From the NCBI RefSeq assembly GCF_014204935.1, contig NZ_JACHMJ010000001.1, positions 2,356,001 to 2,420,000 of the forward strand: a DNA stretch of 64,000 nucleotides, in the 5' to 3' direction. Below, in pieces: positions 16,460 through 23,730 of this stretch (positions are counted from its first letter, which is position 1; each line of letters begins with the position of its first letter). The notes under the pieces were generated by a model. That model saw nothing but the letters and a program-made list of their open reading frames with translations. It ran no database searches and was not told the origin of the DNA. Source of the stretch: Conyzicola lurida (GTDB taxonomy: Bacteria; Actinomycetota; Actinomycetes; Actinomycetales; Microbacteriaceae). The position numbers were made by a program, and so were the translations under genes.

Positions 16460-17359
16460 TCACCGCGAGTTCACCTCGAGGGTTCCGATCAATTCGCGAA
16501 CCCGCGCCTCGATGTCGTCCCGGATGCCGCGCACGCGCGCCAAGGGCAGGCCAACCGGGTCCTCGAGATCCCAGTCGAGGTAGAGCCGGCCGGGGTAGAC
16601 CGGACAGGCGTCGCCGCAGCCCATTGTGATGACGATGTCCGCCGCCCGCACGACCTCGTCTGTCAACGGCTTCGGATACTCGCCCCCGATCGGAACGCCG
16701 ATCTCGTCGAGAGCCGAGACCACGACCGACCGCACCGCGCCCGCCGGGGCGGATCCCGCAGTTCTGACATGCACGCTATCGCCCGCGAGATGACGGAGGA
16801 TGCCGGCAGCCATCTGCGATCGCCCCGCATTCTGTACGCACACGAACAGCACCTCGGGCCTGCGCCCTGCGCGCGGCGGGCCCTCGACAATAAGAGCACT
16901 GAGACGGTCGGCGGCGAATTGAGACGTGAGCGACGACAGATAGCGGGGGGCGTGAGACTGCTGCGAGAGCAGCGCGTAGCTCTCGCGCACGTAGCGCTCG
17001 ACGGTCTCGGCAGCGAACGTGCCCGCGAACCGCGTCGCCAGATCAACGGAAATCCGGCCGAGGATCTCCTCGGTCATCTCCGTATCCGGTGTGCCCTGCA
17101 CAAGCTCCGAGATGCGGTCGGCCTGGTCGGGAGCGACCGAATACCAGACGGAACGACCCTCGGGGTGACGTTCGAGCAGTCCTTCGTCGAATAGTGCTTT
17201 GAGATGGTGGCTGACCGTGGGCTGGCGGAGGTTGAGCTCCCTCGCCAGCAGGCTGACCATCTGGCGACCGTCGGCGCTATTCATAATCAGCGACATGATG
17301 CGCGATCTGGTCGGATCGCCCAGAAGTTTCAGCTCGGTCGTCGATCCCGCGATTCCCAT
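16460..17359 (-). CDS. ArsR-ArsC fusion protein (repressor plus arsenate reductase)
   Basis: 299 aa. Residues 1-90 form an ArsR winged helix (LNLRQPTVSHHLKALFDEGL). Residues about 93-160 form a helical linker of the type seen before some actinobacterial ArsC domains (DLATRFAGTFAAETVERYV). Residues 168-299 form an ArsC domain with Cys174 and Arg180 in VCVQNAGRS and a MGCGDACP motif. There is no cysteine before residue 174, so the repressor part cannot bind As(III) in the usual way. The start at 17359 has no ribosome site; TAGACT lies 7 nt upstream, suggesting a leaderless mRNA. The gene's own operator overlaps its start codon. Confidence 0.9.
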   Translation of the reverse strand: MGIAGSTTELKLLGDPTRSRIMSLIMNSADGRQMVSLLARELNLRQPTVSHHLKALFDEGLLERHPEGRSVWYSVAPDQADRISELVQGTPDTEMTEEILGRISVDLATRFAGTFAAETVERYVRESYALLSQQSHAPRYLSSLTSQFAADRLSALIVEGPPRAGRRPEVLFVCVQNAGRSQMAAGILRHLAGDSVHVRTAGSAPAGAVRSVVVSALDEIGVPIGGEYPKPLTDEVVRAADIVITMGCGDACPVYPGRLYLDWDLEDPVGLPLARVRGIRDDIEARVRELIGTLEVNSR

Positions 17360-17374
17360 AGACGAGAGTCTATG
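17357..17374. promoter_or_regulatory. Operator overlapping the -10 box and start of the ArsR-ArsC gene
   Basis: CATAGACGAGAGTCTATG is a perfect 7-4-7 inverted repeat, containing the CATAGA-N6-TCTATG pattern found before arsC. It covers both the start codon (17357-17359, read on the minus strand) and the TAGACT -10 hexamer (17367-17372). Autorepression by steric block is expected. Confidence 0.7.
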
Positions 17375-17520
17375 CACACCCTCGCCCGGCGAGCGCTGGT
17401 GCCCGCTGCTCGATACCGACCTCGACAGCATGGCGGTCGCTCTCGACGAGGCAGGCCCGAGATCGACTGGTGGCGGTTTGTTGCTCGTGGCCGCTGTCGG
17501 GCAGGTCTTGTGACGGCATA

Positions 17521-17559
17521 AAAAATGCCCGGTTCCCAATGAATCAAGGGGAACCGGGC
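17521..17559 (-). terminator. Terminator downstream of tRNA-Glu
   Basis: An 11-bp stem (17527-17537 with 17549-17559) and an 11-nt loop, followed on the minus strand by a run of T (A-run at 17521-17525). It begins 6 bp after the tRNA 3' end. Confidence 0.85.
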
Positions 17560-17564
17560 TGTTG

Positions 17565-17637
17565 TGACCCCAACCGGATTCGAACCGGTGTTACCGCCGT
17601 GAGAGGGCAGCGTACTAGGCCGCTATACGATGGGGCC
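17565..17637 (-). tRNA. tRNA-Glu (CTC)
   Basis: 73 nt with a 7-bp acceptor stem (GGCCCCA with TGGGGTC, one G-T pair), discriminator A, T-arm GGTTCGAATCC and anticodon loop CCTCTCA giving CTC. CCA is not encoded. A promoter lies upstream (17653-17681) and a terminator directly downstream, so it is a single-tRNA unit. Confidence 0.95.
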
Positions 17638-17652
17638 GAAAGCAACTAGATG

Positions 17653-17681
17653 AGTATGCCATAGCGCGCGGGCGGTGCCAA
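17653..17681 (-). promoter_or_regulatory. Promoter of tRNA-Glu
   Basis: On the minus strand TTGGCA (17676-17681) and CATACT (17653-17658) are separated by 17 bp, a good vegetative sigma pattern, 15 nt ahead of the mature tRNA. Confidence 0.65.
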
Positions 17682-17733
17682 ATCGAGGGCGGCGCGGGCG
17701 GCGCCGGGCGTTTCGCACGGCTTTCCGACCGTC

Positions 17734-18732
17734 TCAGGGACCGGCGAGCAGTCGTGCCTCCTTGGCGGTCGGGAGACCCAGCACGGGTCGGTCGGGGCGC
17801 TGCGGCGCCACTCCCCCGATGGACTGGAGCCAGTCCCAGGTGTCGCCGACGGTTTCGGCCAGCGGACGGATGGTCAGGCCCGCCGCGAGCGCCGCGGTGA
17901 CGTCGCCGCGGTGCATGCCGTCGAAGTCAAGTCCCTGCGGAATCCACACCGGGAGCTCCATCCACGGCTCGACGCCCTCGAGTTGCTCCGGCGTGAACCA
18001 GCGCAGCTCGGCGTCGGAACCGGTCGCCGCGATGCACGCGTAGAGGAAGTCGCGCATCGTGGTGACGTCGGGCGGGCTGACGACGTTGACCGGCCCGGTG
18101 ACGGTCGCGTCGAGACCGAAGGCGGCGAGGTCGCGCGCGTCGACGTACTGGATGCAGGCGTCGGCGGGACCCGGTGCGACCACGGGTCCGCCGCGGGCGA
18201 TGCGGGTGAGCCACCACGGCAGGCGCCCGATGTTCTCGCGCGGCCCGAGGATGAGCCCGGCTCGCAGCAGCAGGGCGCGGTCGCCGAAACCGGCGAGGGC
18301 GCCGAGCTCGCCGCCGCGTTTGGCCCGTGCGTAGTCGTCGAACCCCGTGTCGTCGGCGGAGGCGTCGACCACCGGGGCATCCTCGCGAGCGTAGGCCGGG
18401 GCGGGATACTCGTGCACCGACCGGGAGGACACGTAGACGAATCTGTCTGCCCGCGAGGAGAGAAGAGCCGCGGCATCCCGCACCGCTCTCGGTCCCCACG
18501 ACCAGGTGTCGACGACGAGATCCCACGTTCCCGCGCCCGCTTCCGACGAATTCAGCGCGTCGAGCCCGCCGGGGGCCGTGCGGTCGCCGACGAGCGTGGT
18601 GACACCGTGGAGCGGGGCTCGGGATCCGCGGTTGAGCACGGTGACGTCGTGCCCGCGGCCGAGCGCTTCGTCGACGAACGCGCGGCCGACGAACTCGGTG
18701 CCGCCGAGGATGAGGACGCGGGTGTTGGTCAT
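17734..18732 (-). CDS. NAD-dependent epimerase/dehydratase family protein (extended SDR)
   Basis: 332 aa. The N-terminal VLILGGTEFVGRAFVDEAL is the GGTxFxG cofactor loop of an atypical extended SDR group (isoflavone-reductase/RNA-binding-like epimerases). SSRSVHEY lies about residue 105, and a YARAK segment offers the Tyr/Lys pair. ATG 18732 is preferred to an upstream ATG at 18750, which would add six residues. It stands alone between tRNA-Glu and the GNAT gene. Sugar or secondary-metabolite reduction is possible; the substrate is unknown. Confidence 0.82.
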   Translation of the reverse strand: MTNTRVLILGGTEFVGRAFVDEALGRGHDVTVLNRGSRAPLHGVTTLVGDRTAPGGLDALNSSEAGAGTWDLVVDTWSWGPRAVRDAAALLSSRADRFVYVSSRSVHEYPAPAYAREDAPVVDASADDTGFDDYARAKRGGELGALAGFGDRALLLRAGLILGPRENIGRLPWWLTRIARGGPVVAPGPADACIQYVDARDLAAFGLDATVTGPVNVVSPPDVTTMRDFLYACIAATGSDAELRWFTPEQLEGVEPWMELPVWIPQGLDFDGMHRGDVTAALAAGLTIRPLAETVGDTWDWLQSIGGVAPQRPDRPVLGLPTAKEARLLAGP

Positions 18733-18812
18733 GATTCCAGCGTCGCGCACCGGGTCGTCCCGGCCGAGCGGTTTCGCTGCGGGCTTAGCAGCCAGAGGCA
18801 GTCAGCAGCCCG

Positions 18813-18857
18813 GTTCTCACCAACCCAGTTCTCACCAACCTAGTTCTCACCAACCCA
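18813..18857. repeat. Three 15-bp tandem repeats overlapping the GNAT stop
   Basis: GTTCTCACCAACCCA is repeated three times (one copy with T for C near its end). The copy nearest the gene contains its stop, and each unit re-creates the TTGG-TGA context read on the minus strand, so loss or gain of a unit would not alter the protein. Confidence 0.85.
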
Positions 18858-19356
18858 GTGCGAACACGATGTCGTCGCCCAGCGCTTCGCCGGTGACGCG
18901 GTCGAGATCGGAGCGACGCTCGAGCCCGACGGCGAGCGCGGTTTTCTGCGAACCGATGTTGCCGGGCGTCGTGTACGCGATGATCGGGTGCTCGGAGTGC
19001 TCCGCGCGCCAGAGCTCGACCGCGGCCGTCGCGCCCTCGGTCGCGTAGCCCTTGCCCCAGGCACTCGGCGTGTAGCGGTATGACAGGTTGAGAACCGTGC
19101 GCTCATTCCAGGTCGAGAAACGGATGCCGGTGAACCCGACGATCCCGTCGGCGTCGCGTACCGTCCAGTAGCCGAAACCGTGCTCGTGCCAGTGGCCGAG
19201 CCACTCGCCGAACTGGCGCTGCGCCTTCGCGCGGTCGGTGAGCGGCCCCGCAGGGTTGAACTCGTTGGTGAGGGGGTCGGCGTGGATGCTCCACATGGCG
19301 TCGAAGTCGACCACGGAGAGTTTGGCGAGCGAGAGTCGGGCGGTGGAAACGGTCAC
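18847..19356 (-). CDS. GNAT-family N-acetyltransferase (RimJ/RimL type)
   Basis: 169 aa. TARLSLAKLSVVDFDAMWSI opens the fold, GFGYWTVRDADGIVGFTGIR follows, and SAWGKGYATEGATAAVELW carries the acetyl-CoA loop, as in RimJ/RimL-like ribosomal-protein or small-molecule acetyltransferases. GTG 19356 is 4-bp overlapped by the hydrolase stop, so the two may be coupled; alternatively TAGGAT 7 nt upstream allows a leaderless mRNA. Substrate unknown. The C-terminus ends in a 15-bp repeat tract. Confidence 0.85.
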   Translation of the reverse strand: MTVSTARLSLAKLSVVDFDAMWSIHADPLTNEFNPAGPLTDRAKAQRQFGEWLGHWHEHGFGYWTVRDADGIVGFTGIRFSTWNERTVLNLSYRYTPSAWGKGYATEGATAAVELWRAEHSEHPIIAYTTPGNIGSQKTALAVGLERRSDLDRVTGEALGDDIVFALGW

Positions 19357-20273
19357 GACTGCGATCCTAGGGCGAGCACTGCTGACGCGAACTCGAGCGG
19401 CGCCTGCTGCGGCACATTGTGGCCGACACCGGCCACGAGCTCCTGACCGTACGGGCCGACGAACATCTCGCGGTCGTCGTCGACGGGTGCGCCGAGGATG
19501 CCGTCGGCTCCCGTCTCGAGCACGATGGTCGGCACGAGGATGTGCGGTTTCTCGGCGAGCGCCTCTTCGATCTCGATGTAGCGCAGGTCGCCGTCGGCGA
19601 GTGAGAACCGGTGGCGGTAGGAGTGCACGACCACGTCGACGAAGTCGGGGTTGTGCAGGCTCGGGGCGCTGGCGGCGAACACCTCGGGCGCGAAGTTCCA
19701 GGTCGGCGACCAGGTGCGCCAGAGCAGTTCGCAGAGTTCGTCGCGGTTGCGTTCGAGGCCGAGGCGGCCACGCTCGCCGTGGAAGTAGTACTGGTACCAG
19801 TAGGTCGCCTCCCACGCGGGCGGCGCGGGCTCGCCGGCCGCGGCGATGTCCTGGATGTTGTAGCCGTCGACACTCACCAGACCGGCCACCCGCTCGGGCC
19901 AGAGTGCGGCGACGATGCACGCGGCGCGTCCGCCCCAGTCGAAACCGGCGAGCACCGCGGGACCGAGGTCGAGCGCCTCGAGGAGCGCGAGCAGGTCGGC
20001 GCCGAGCGCGGCCTGCTGGCCCGACCGCGGGGTCTCGTCGTCGAGGAACCGGGTCGCCCCGAATCCGCGCAGGGACGGCACGATCACGCGGCGGCCGGCT
20101 TCGGCGAGCACCGGTGCGACCTCGTCGAAGGCGCGCGCGTCGTAGGGGAACCCGTGCAGCAGCACGACGGGGTCGCCGTCGGCCGGTCCCCACTCCTCGT
20201 AAGCGATCTCGAGCACGTCGGTACGCGTAGTCATGGGTCTGGCGGTCGTGGCGCTACCGGTCGTGGAGGTCAT
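19353..20273 (-). CDS. Alpha/beta hydrolase (epoxide hydrolase/dehalogenase-like)
   Basis: 306 aa. HGFP forms the oxyanion motif, and the nucleophile elbow GFDWGG has Asp, not Ser, placing it with epoxide hydrolases and haloalkane dehalogenases. The C-terminal GVGHNVPQQAP supplies the catalytic His. The cap contains YWYQYYFHGERG. The start is uncertain: ATG 20273 gives a Ser/Thr-rich leader, while ATG 20234 begins directly before the fold; neither has a clear ribosome site. The stop overlaps the GNAT start. Confidence 0.85.
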   Translation of the reverse strand: MTSTTGSATTARPMTTRTDVLEIAYEEWGPADGDPVVLLHGFPYDARAFDEVAPVLAEAGRRVIVPSLRGFGATRFLDDETPRSGQQAALGADLLALLEALDLGPAVLAGFDWGGRAACIVAALWPERVAGLVSVDGYNIQDIAAAGEPAPPAWEATYWYQYYFHGERGRLGLERNRDELCELLWRTWSPTWNFAPEVFAASAPSLHNPDFVDVVVHSYRHRFSLADGDLRYIEIEEALAEKPHILVPTIVLETGADGILGAPVDDDREMFVGPYGQELVAGVGHNVPQQAPLEFASAVLALGSQS

Positions 20274-20321
20274 GCCCCATGGTCGCAGCTACCGCCGACA
20301 CCTCCGACCGCCGACTCGCTG

Positions 20322-21236
20322 CTAGGCGAGGATGCGCAGCGCCCCCGGCACCATCTCGATGTCGACGGGCAGCAGCGAGACCCGCTCGCCGTCCGCGTAG
20401 GCCGCGACCGATTCCGCCTCGATGCGCACGGTCGTCGCACGGTGCACTGTGACCCGCGGGTCGGTGAGATGGGTGCCCGCGAACACGCGCGGGAACACCC
20501 GGAGAAAGGCGAGGCGAGAGAGCGGAGTGACGACCAGGACGTCGAACAGCCCGTCGTCGACGACGGCGTCGGGCGTGACCCGCATGCCGCCGCCGATCGA
20601 CTGGTTGTTGCCGACGGCGATGAGCGCGGCATCCGTCACCGTCTCGACACCGTCGAGCACGAGCCGGTAGCGGATCGGCTTCAATCGCGCCAACTCGATG
20701 GCGAGGGCGACGAGGTACCGGCTCTTTCCGCGGGGGCGGCGCAGGTTGTTGGCGCGCTCGTTGACGATCGCGTCGAATCCGGCGGAGAGCACGCAGGCGA
20801 ACCACGTGGTCTGTGGGCGTCCGTCGGCATCGAGGTGGTGGATGCGCCCGGCGTCGATCGCCCGCGGCGCCCGTGCGAGGGACTCGAGGAGCGCGTCGAC
20901 CGCGGCATCGGGGTCGCCCACGGGGATGCCGAGCCCGCGCGCCATGTCGTTGCCCGTGCCGGACGGGATAATGCCGAGCGGCACGTCGGTGGTGGCGAGC
21001 AGGTTGACGCCGAGGCTGACCATGCCGTCGCCGCCGACGACGACGAGCGCGTCGGGTGTTTGCGCGACGGCGAGCGCGGCGGCCTCGACCAGGTGGGCGA
21101 AGTCGGGCTCTTGCAGACTGGTCACGCGGTGCCCGGCGGCGCGCAGGCGGGCGACCACGGCGGGGCCGACGGAGCGGCTCTTGCCGAACGACGCGGACGG
21201 GTTGATAGCGACGACGATCGTCAGCGGGTTCGGCAC
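20322..21236 (-). CDS. Diacylglycerol kinase family lipid kinase (second copy)
   Basis: 304 aa. LTIVVAINPSASFGKSRS leads into VVVGGDGMVSLG (GGDGM 68-72 in place of GGDGT) and IIPSGTGNDMARGLG (PSGTGN 91-96). The domain order matches DAGK/YegS/LCB5 proteins. It is only distantly similar to the copy at 5288-6295. GTG 21236 is the first codon compatible with the fold; no ribosome site precedes it, so translation may be leaderless. Likely acts on diacylglycerol or a related membrane lipid. Confidence 0.85.
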   Translation of the reverse strand: MPNPLTIVVAINPSASFGKSRSVGPAVVARLRAAGHRVTSLQEPDFAHLVEAAALAVAQTPDALVVVGGDGMVSLGVNLLATTDVPLGIIPSGTGNDMARGLGIPVGDPDAAVDALLESLARAPRAIDAGRIHHLDADGRPQTTWFACVLSAGFDAIVNERANNLRRPRGKSRYLVALAIELARLKPIRYRLVLDGVETVTDAALIAVGNNQSIGGGMRVTPDAVVDDGLFDVLVVTPLSRLAFLRVFPRVFAGTHLTDPRVTVHRATTVRIEAESVAAYADGERVSLLPVDIEMVPGALRILA

Positions 21237-21259
21237 GTGTTTATTGTGGCAGAACGGAG

Positions 21260-23380
21260 CTACAGCTTGACCCGCCGCAACAGCTGCGCGTTCAGCGCCA
21301 CCACGATCGTCGAGACCGACATGAAGATCGCACCGACGGCGGGCGAGAGCAGGATGCCGGCACCGAACAGCACACCCGCGGCGAGCGGGATGCCGATCAC
21401 GTTGTAGCCCGCGCCCCACCACAGGTTCTGCTGCATCTTGCGGTACGTCGCCCGGCTCAGCCGGAACGCCGCGAGTACCCCGCGCGGATCGCTCGACGCC
21501 AACACGATGCCGGCCGACTCGATCGCGACATCCGTGCCCGCACCGATGGCGATGCCGACGTCGGCCTGCGCGAGAGCCGGGGCGTCGTTCACCCCGTCGC
21601 CGACCATGGCGACGCGGGTGCCGTCCCGCTGCAGCGTCGCGACGACCTCGGACTTCTGCCCGGGCAGCACCTCGGCGAAGACCTCGGTGATGCCGAGCTG
21701 CGCCGCGACCCAGTTGCCGACGTCGCGCGAGTCGCCCGTGAGCATCGCGACCCGCACCCCGCTCTTCTGGAGTTCGGCGACGGCCTCGGCCGACTCGGGA
21801 CGGATGACGTCGGCGAGGGCGATGAGGCCGAGCACCGCGTCATCCAGAACGAAGACCACCGTCATGCCCTGGCCGGTCGCGTCCTTGGCGGCATGCACGA
21901 GGTCCGCCGGGATCTGCAGCCCGCGCTCGATCACGACGCGCTGGCTCGCGACGGTCACGTGGCGTCCGTCGACGTGCGCCTCGGCGCCGCGGCCGGCGAG
22001 CGACGCGAACTCCGTCGCCGCGGGAACCGTGAGCCCCCGGGTGGTCGCCTCGGCGACGATGGCCCGGGCGATCGGGTGCTCCGAGCTGGCTTCGACGGAT
22101 GCCGCGAGCCTGACGAGCTCGTCGGCCGTCACGGTGCCGGCCGAGTTCACGGTCGCCACACCCTGTTTGCCCTCGGTGAGGGTTCCGGTCTTGTCGAACA
22201 GCACGACGTCGATGTTGCGGGCGTCCTCGAGCGCGGCCCGGCTGCGGATGAGCAGGCCCTTGCGCGCCGCGATCGCGGTGGAGAGCTGCGCCACGAGCGG
22301 GATCGCGAGACCGAGGGCGTGCGGGCAGGCGATGATCAGCACGGTGACGACGCGCTCGATCACGAACGCGGGATCGTCGGGGGTGATCAGCGCCCAGACC
22401 ACGAGGGTGATGACGGCCGCGGCGACCGCGACATAGAAGAGGAGCGCGGCGGCGCGGTCGGCGAGCACCTGCGCGCCGGACTTGCTCGCCTGCGCATCGG
22501 CGACGAGCTTCATCACCCCGGCGATCGCCGTGTCGTCGCCGGTCTTGGCGACGCGCACGGTGAGGGCGCCGGATCCGTTGAGGCTTCCGGCGATGACGTC
22601 GGCTCCGACATCCTTCGCCACCAGGGTCGATTCGCCCGTCAGCAGGGACTCGTTGACCTCGGAGGCGCCGTCGGTGACGACGCCGTCGACCGGAACCGCG
22701 GCTCCGGGGCGGACGAGGACGTGGTCGCCGACCGTCAGAGTGTTTACGGCGACCGTCATCACATGGTCGCCGTGGACGAGGTCGGCCTCGTCGGGGATGA
22801 GCTTGGCCAGCTCGCCGAGGGCGTTCTGTGCGCCCATGATGGCGGACATCTCGACCCAGTGGCCGAGCAGCATGATGGTGATGAGGGTGGCGAGTTCCCA
22901 CCAGAAGTCCATGCCCGGGAACCCGAGGGTGACGGCGACGCTGTAGCCGAGCGCGACGACGATCGCGAGCGAGATGAGCGTCATCATGCCGGGCTGCTTG
23001 GCGCGGAGCTCCCCGATTCCGCCGCGGAGGAAGACGAGCCCGCCGTAGAAGAAGATCGCGATCGCGAAGGCGGCGGGGATGAACTCGCTGCCGGGGAAGC
23101 GCGGGCCGTCGAGGCCGAGGATCTCCTGGAGGCCCTGCGAGAAGACCAGGGTCGGGATGGTGAGGACGAGGCTCAGCCAGAACTTGCGGCGGAACTGTGC
23201 CGGGTCGTGGTGGGAGTGGTCGTGGCCGTCGTGGTGGTCGTGCCCGGTCGCTGAGCCTGTCGAAGCGTGGTGGTGCGCGTGGTCGTGCCCGGCGTGGTGC
23301 TCGTGCTCTGCGTCATCCGGCACTGCATTTTCGGGCCCTTCCACCAGCTCAGGGACCGTTCCATTGTGCTCGTGGCTCAT
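21260..23380 (-). CDS. copB: Heavy-metal P1B-type ATPase, CopB-like (CPH class)
   Basis: 706 aa. A His-rich N-terminus (residues 25-60, many HDH/HHH runs) replaces the HMA domain. Membrane helices, TGES (248-251), CPH (352-354) in the ion path and DKTGT (396-400) follow, with a GDGVNDAPAL hinge. CPH pumps (P1B-3) export Cu(I), Cu(II) or Ag. The gene follows csoR with stop and start overlapping (TAATG). Two copies of a dispersed repeat are translated in frame in the N-terminus (PELVEG 10-15 and STGSAT 40-45). Zn or Ni transport cannot be excluded because the repressor has C-H-H ligands. Confidence 0.92.
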   Translation of the reverse strand: MSHEHNGTVPELVEGPENAVPDDAEHEHHAGHDHAHHHASTGSATGHDHHDGHDHSHHDPAQFRRKFWLSLVLTIPTLVFSQGLQEILGLDGPRFPGSEFIPAAFAIAIFFYGGLVFLRGGIGELRAKQPGMMTLISLAIVVALGYSVAVTLGFPGMDFWWELATLITIMLLGHWVEMSAIMGAQNALGELAKLIPDEADLVHGDHVMTVAVNTLTVGDHVLVRPGAAVPVDGVVTDGASEVNESLLTGESTLVAKDVGADVIAGSLNGSGALTVRVAKTGDDTAIAGVMKLVADAQASKSGAQVLADRAAALLFYVAVAAAVITLVVWALITPDDPAFVIERVVTVLIIACPHALGLAIPLVAQLSTAIAARKGLLIRSRAALEDARNIDVVLFDKTGTLTEGKQGVATVNSAGTVTADELVRLAASVEASSEHPIARAIVAEATTRGLTVPAATEFASLAGRGAEAHVDGRHVTVASQRVVIERGLQIPADLVHAAKDATGQGMTVVFVLDDAVLGLIALADVIRPESAEAVAELQKSGVRVAMLTGDSRDVGNWVAAQLGITEVFAEVLPGQKSEVVATLQRDGTRVAMVGDGVNDAPALAQADVGIAIGAGTDVAIESAGIVLASSDPRGVLAAFRLSRATYRKMQQNLWWGAGYNVIGIPLAAGVLFGAGILLSPAVGAIFMSVSTIVVALNAQLLRRVKL
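23246..23357. repeat. Two copies of a dispersed palindromic repeat inside copB
   Basis: GGTCGCTGAGCCTGTCGAAG (23246-23265) and CTTCCACCAGCTCAGGGACC (23338-23357) are inverted relatives of a repeat widespread in actinobacterial genomes, usually intergenic and reading CTGAGC-TTGTCGAAG. Here both lie in the coding N-terminus and add PELVEG and STGSAT to the protein. Confidence 0.7.
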
Positions 23381-23661
23381 TACTCTCCCCGGTTGTTGTT
23401 GAGTTCGTAGACCTTCAGCAGCTCGTCGACCGCGAGGTCACGCTGCTCTCCCCCGGCAGCGAACATGTCGCTGACGTGGGTGCGCAGGTGGTTCTCGACG
23501 AGGAGTTTGTTCAGGCTGCGGAGGCTTTTCTGGATGGCGAGGGACTGCGTGATGATGTCCATGCAGTACTCCTCGTTGTCGATCATCTTCTCGAGCCCGC
23601 GCATCTGCCCCTCGAGGATTCTGCTGCGGTGCAGTGCGCGTTTCTTGATGTCTGCGATCAT
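23380..23661 (-). CDS. csoR: CsoR/RcnR-family metal-sensing repressor
   Basis: 93 aa all-helical DUF156 protein. Metal ligands by spacing are Cys33 (EYCMDI), His58 and His62 (NHLRTH). Copper CsoR has Cys-His-Cys at these places and RcnR has an extra N-terminal His with Cys-His-His, so this protein is intermediate. ATG 23661 is used; the longer frame is non-homologous. The operator at 23672-23686 lies 11 bp upstream. Forms an operon with copB (1-nt stop/start overlap). It should release DNA when the exported metal binds. Confidence 0.9.
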   Translation of the reverse strand: MIADIKKRALHRSRILEGQMRGLEKMIDNEEYCMDIITQSLAIQKSLRSLNKLLVENHLRTHVSDMFAAGGEQRDLAVDELLKVYELNNNRGE

Positions 23662-23671
23662 GCAACCACGG

Positions 23672-23686
23672 TACCCCCCGGGGGTA
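23672..23686. promoter_or_regulatory. CsoR-type operator
   Basis: TACCCCCCGGGGGTA is a perfect inverted repeat with the A/T-flanked G-C tract typical of CsoR and RcnR sites, placed directly upstream of the csoR start. Confidence 0.8.
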
Positions 23687-23730
23687 TTCCCCGCAACAGT
23701 GCGCGGGGCGACGCGGCGTAGGCTCGCACT

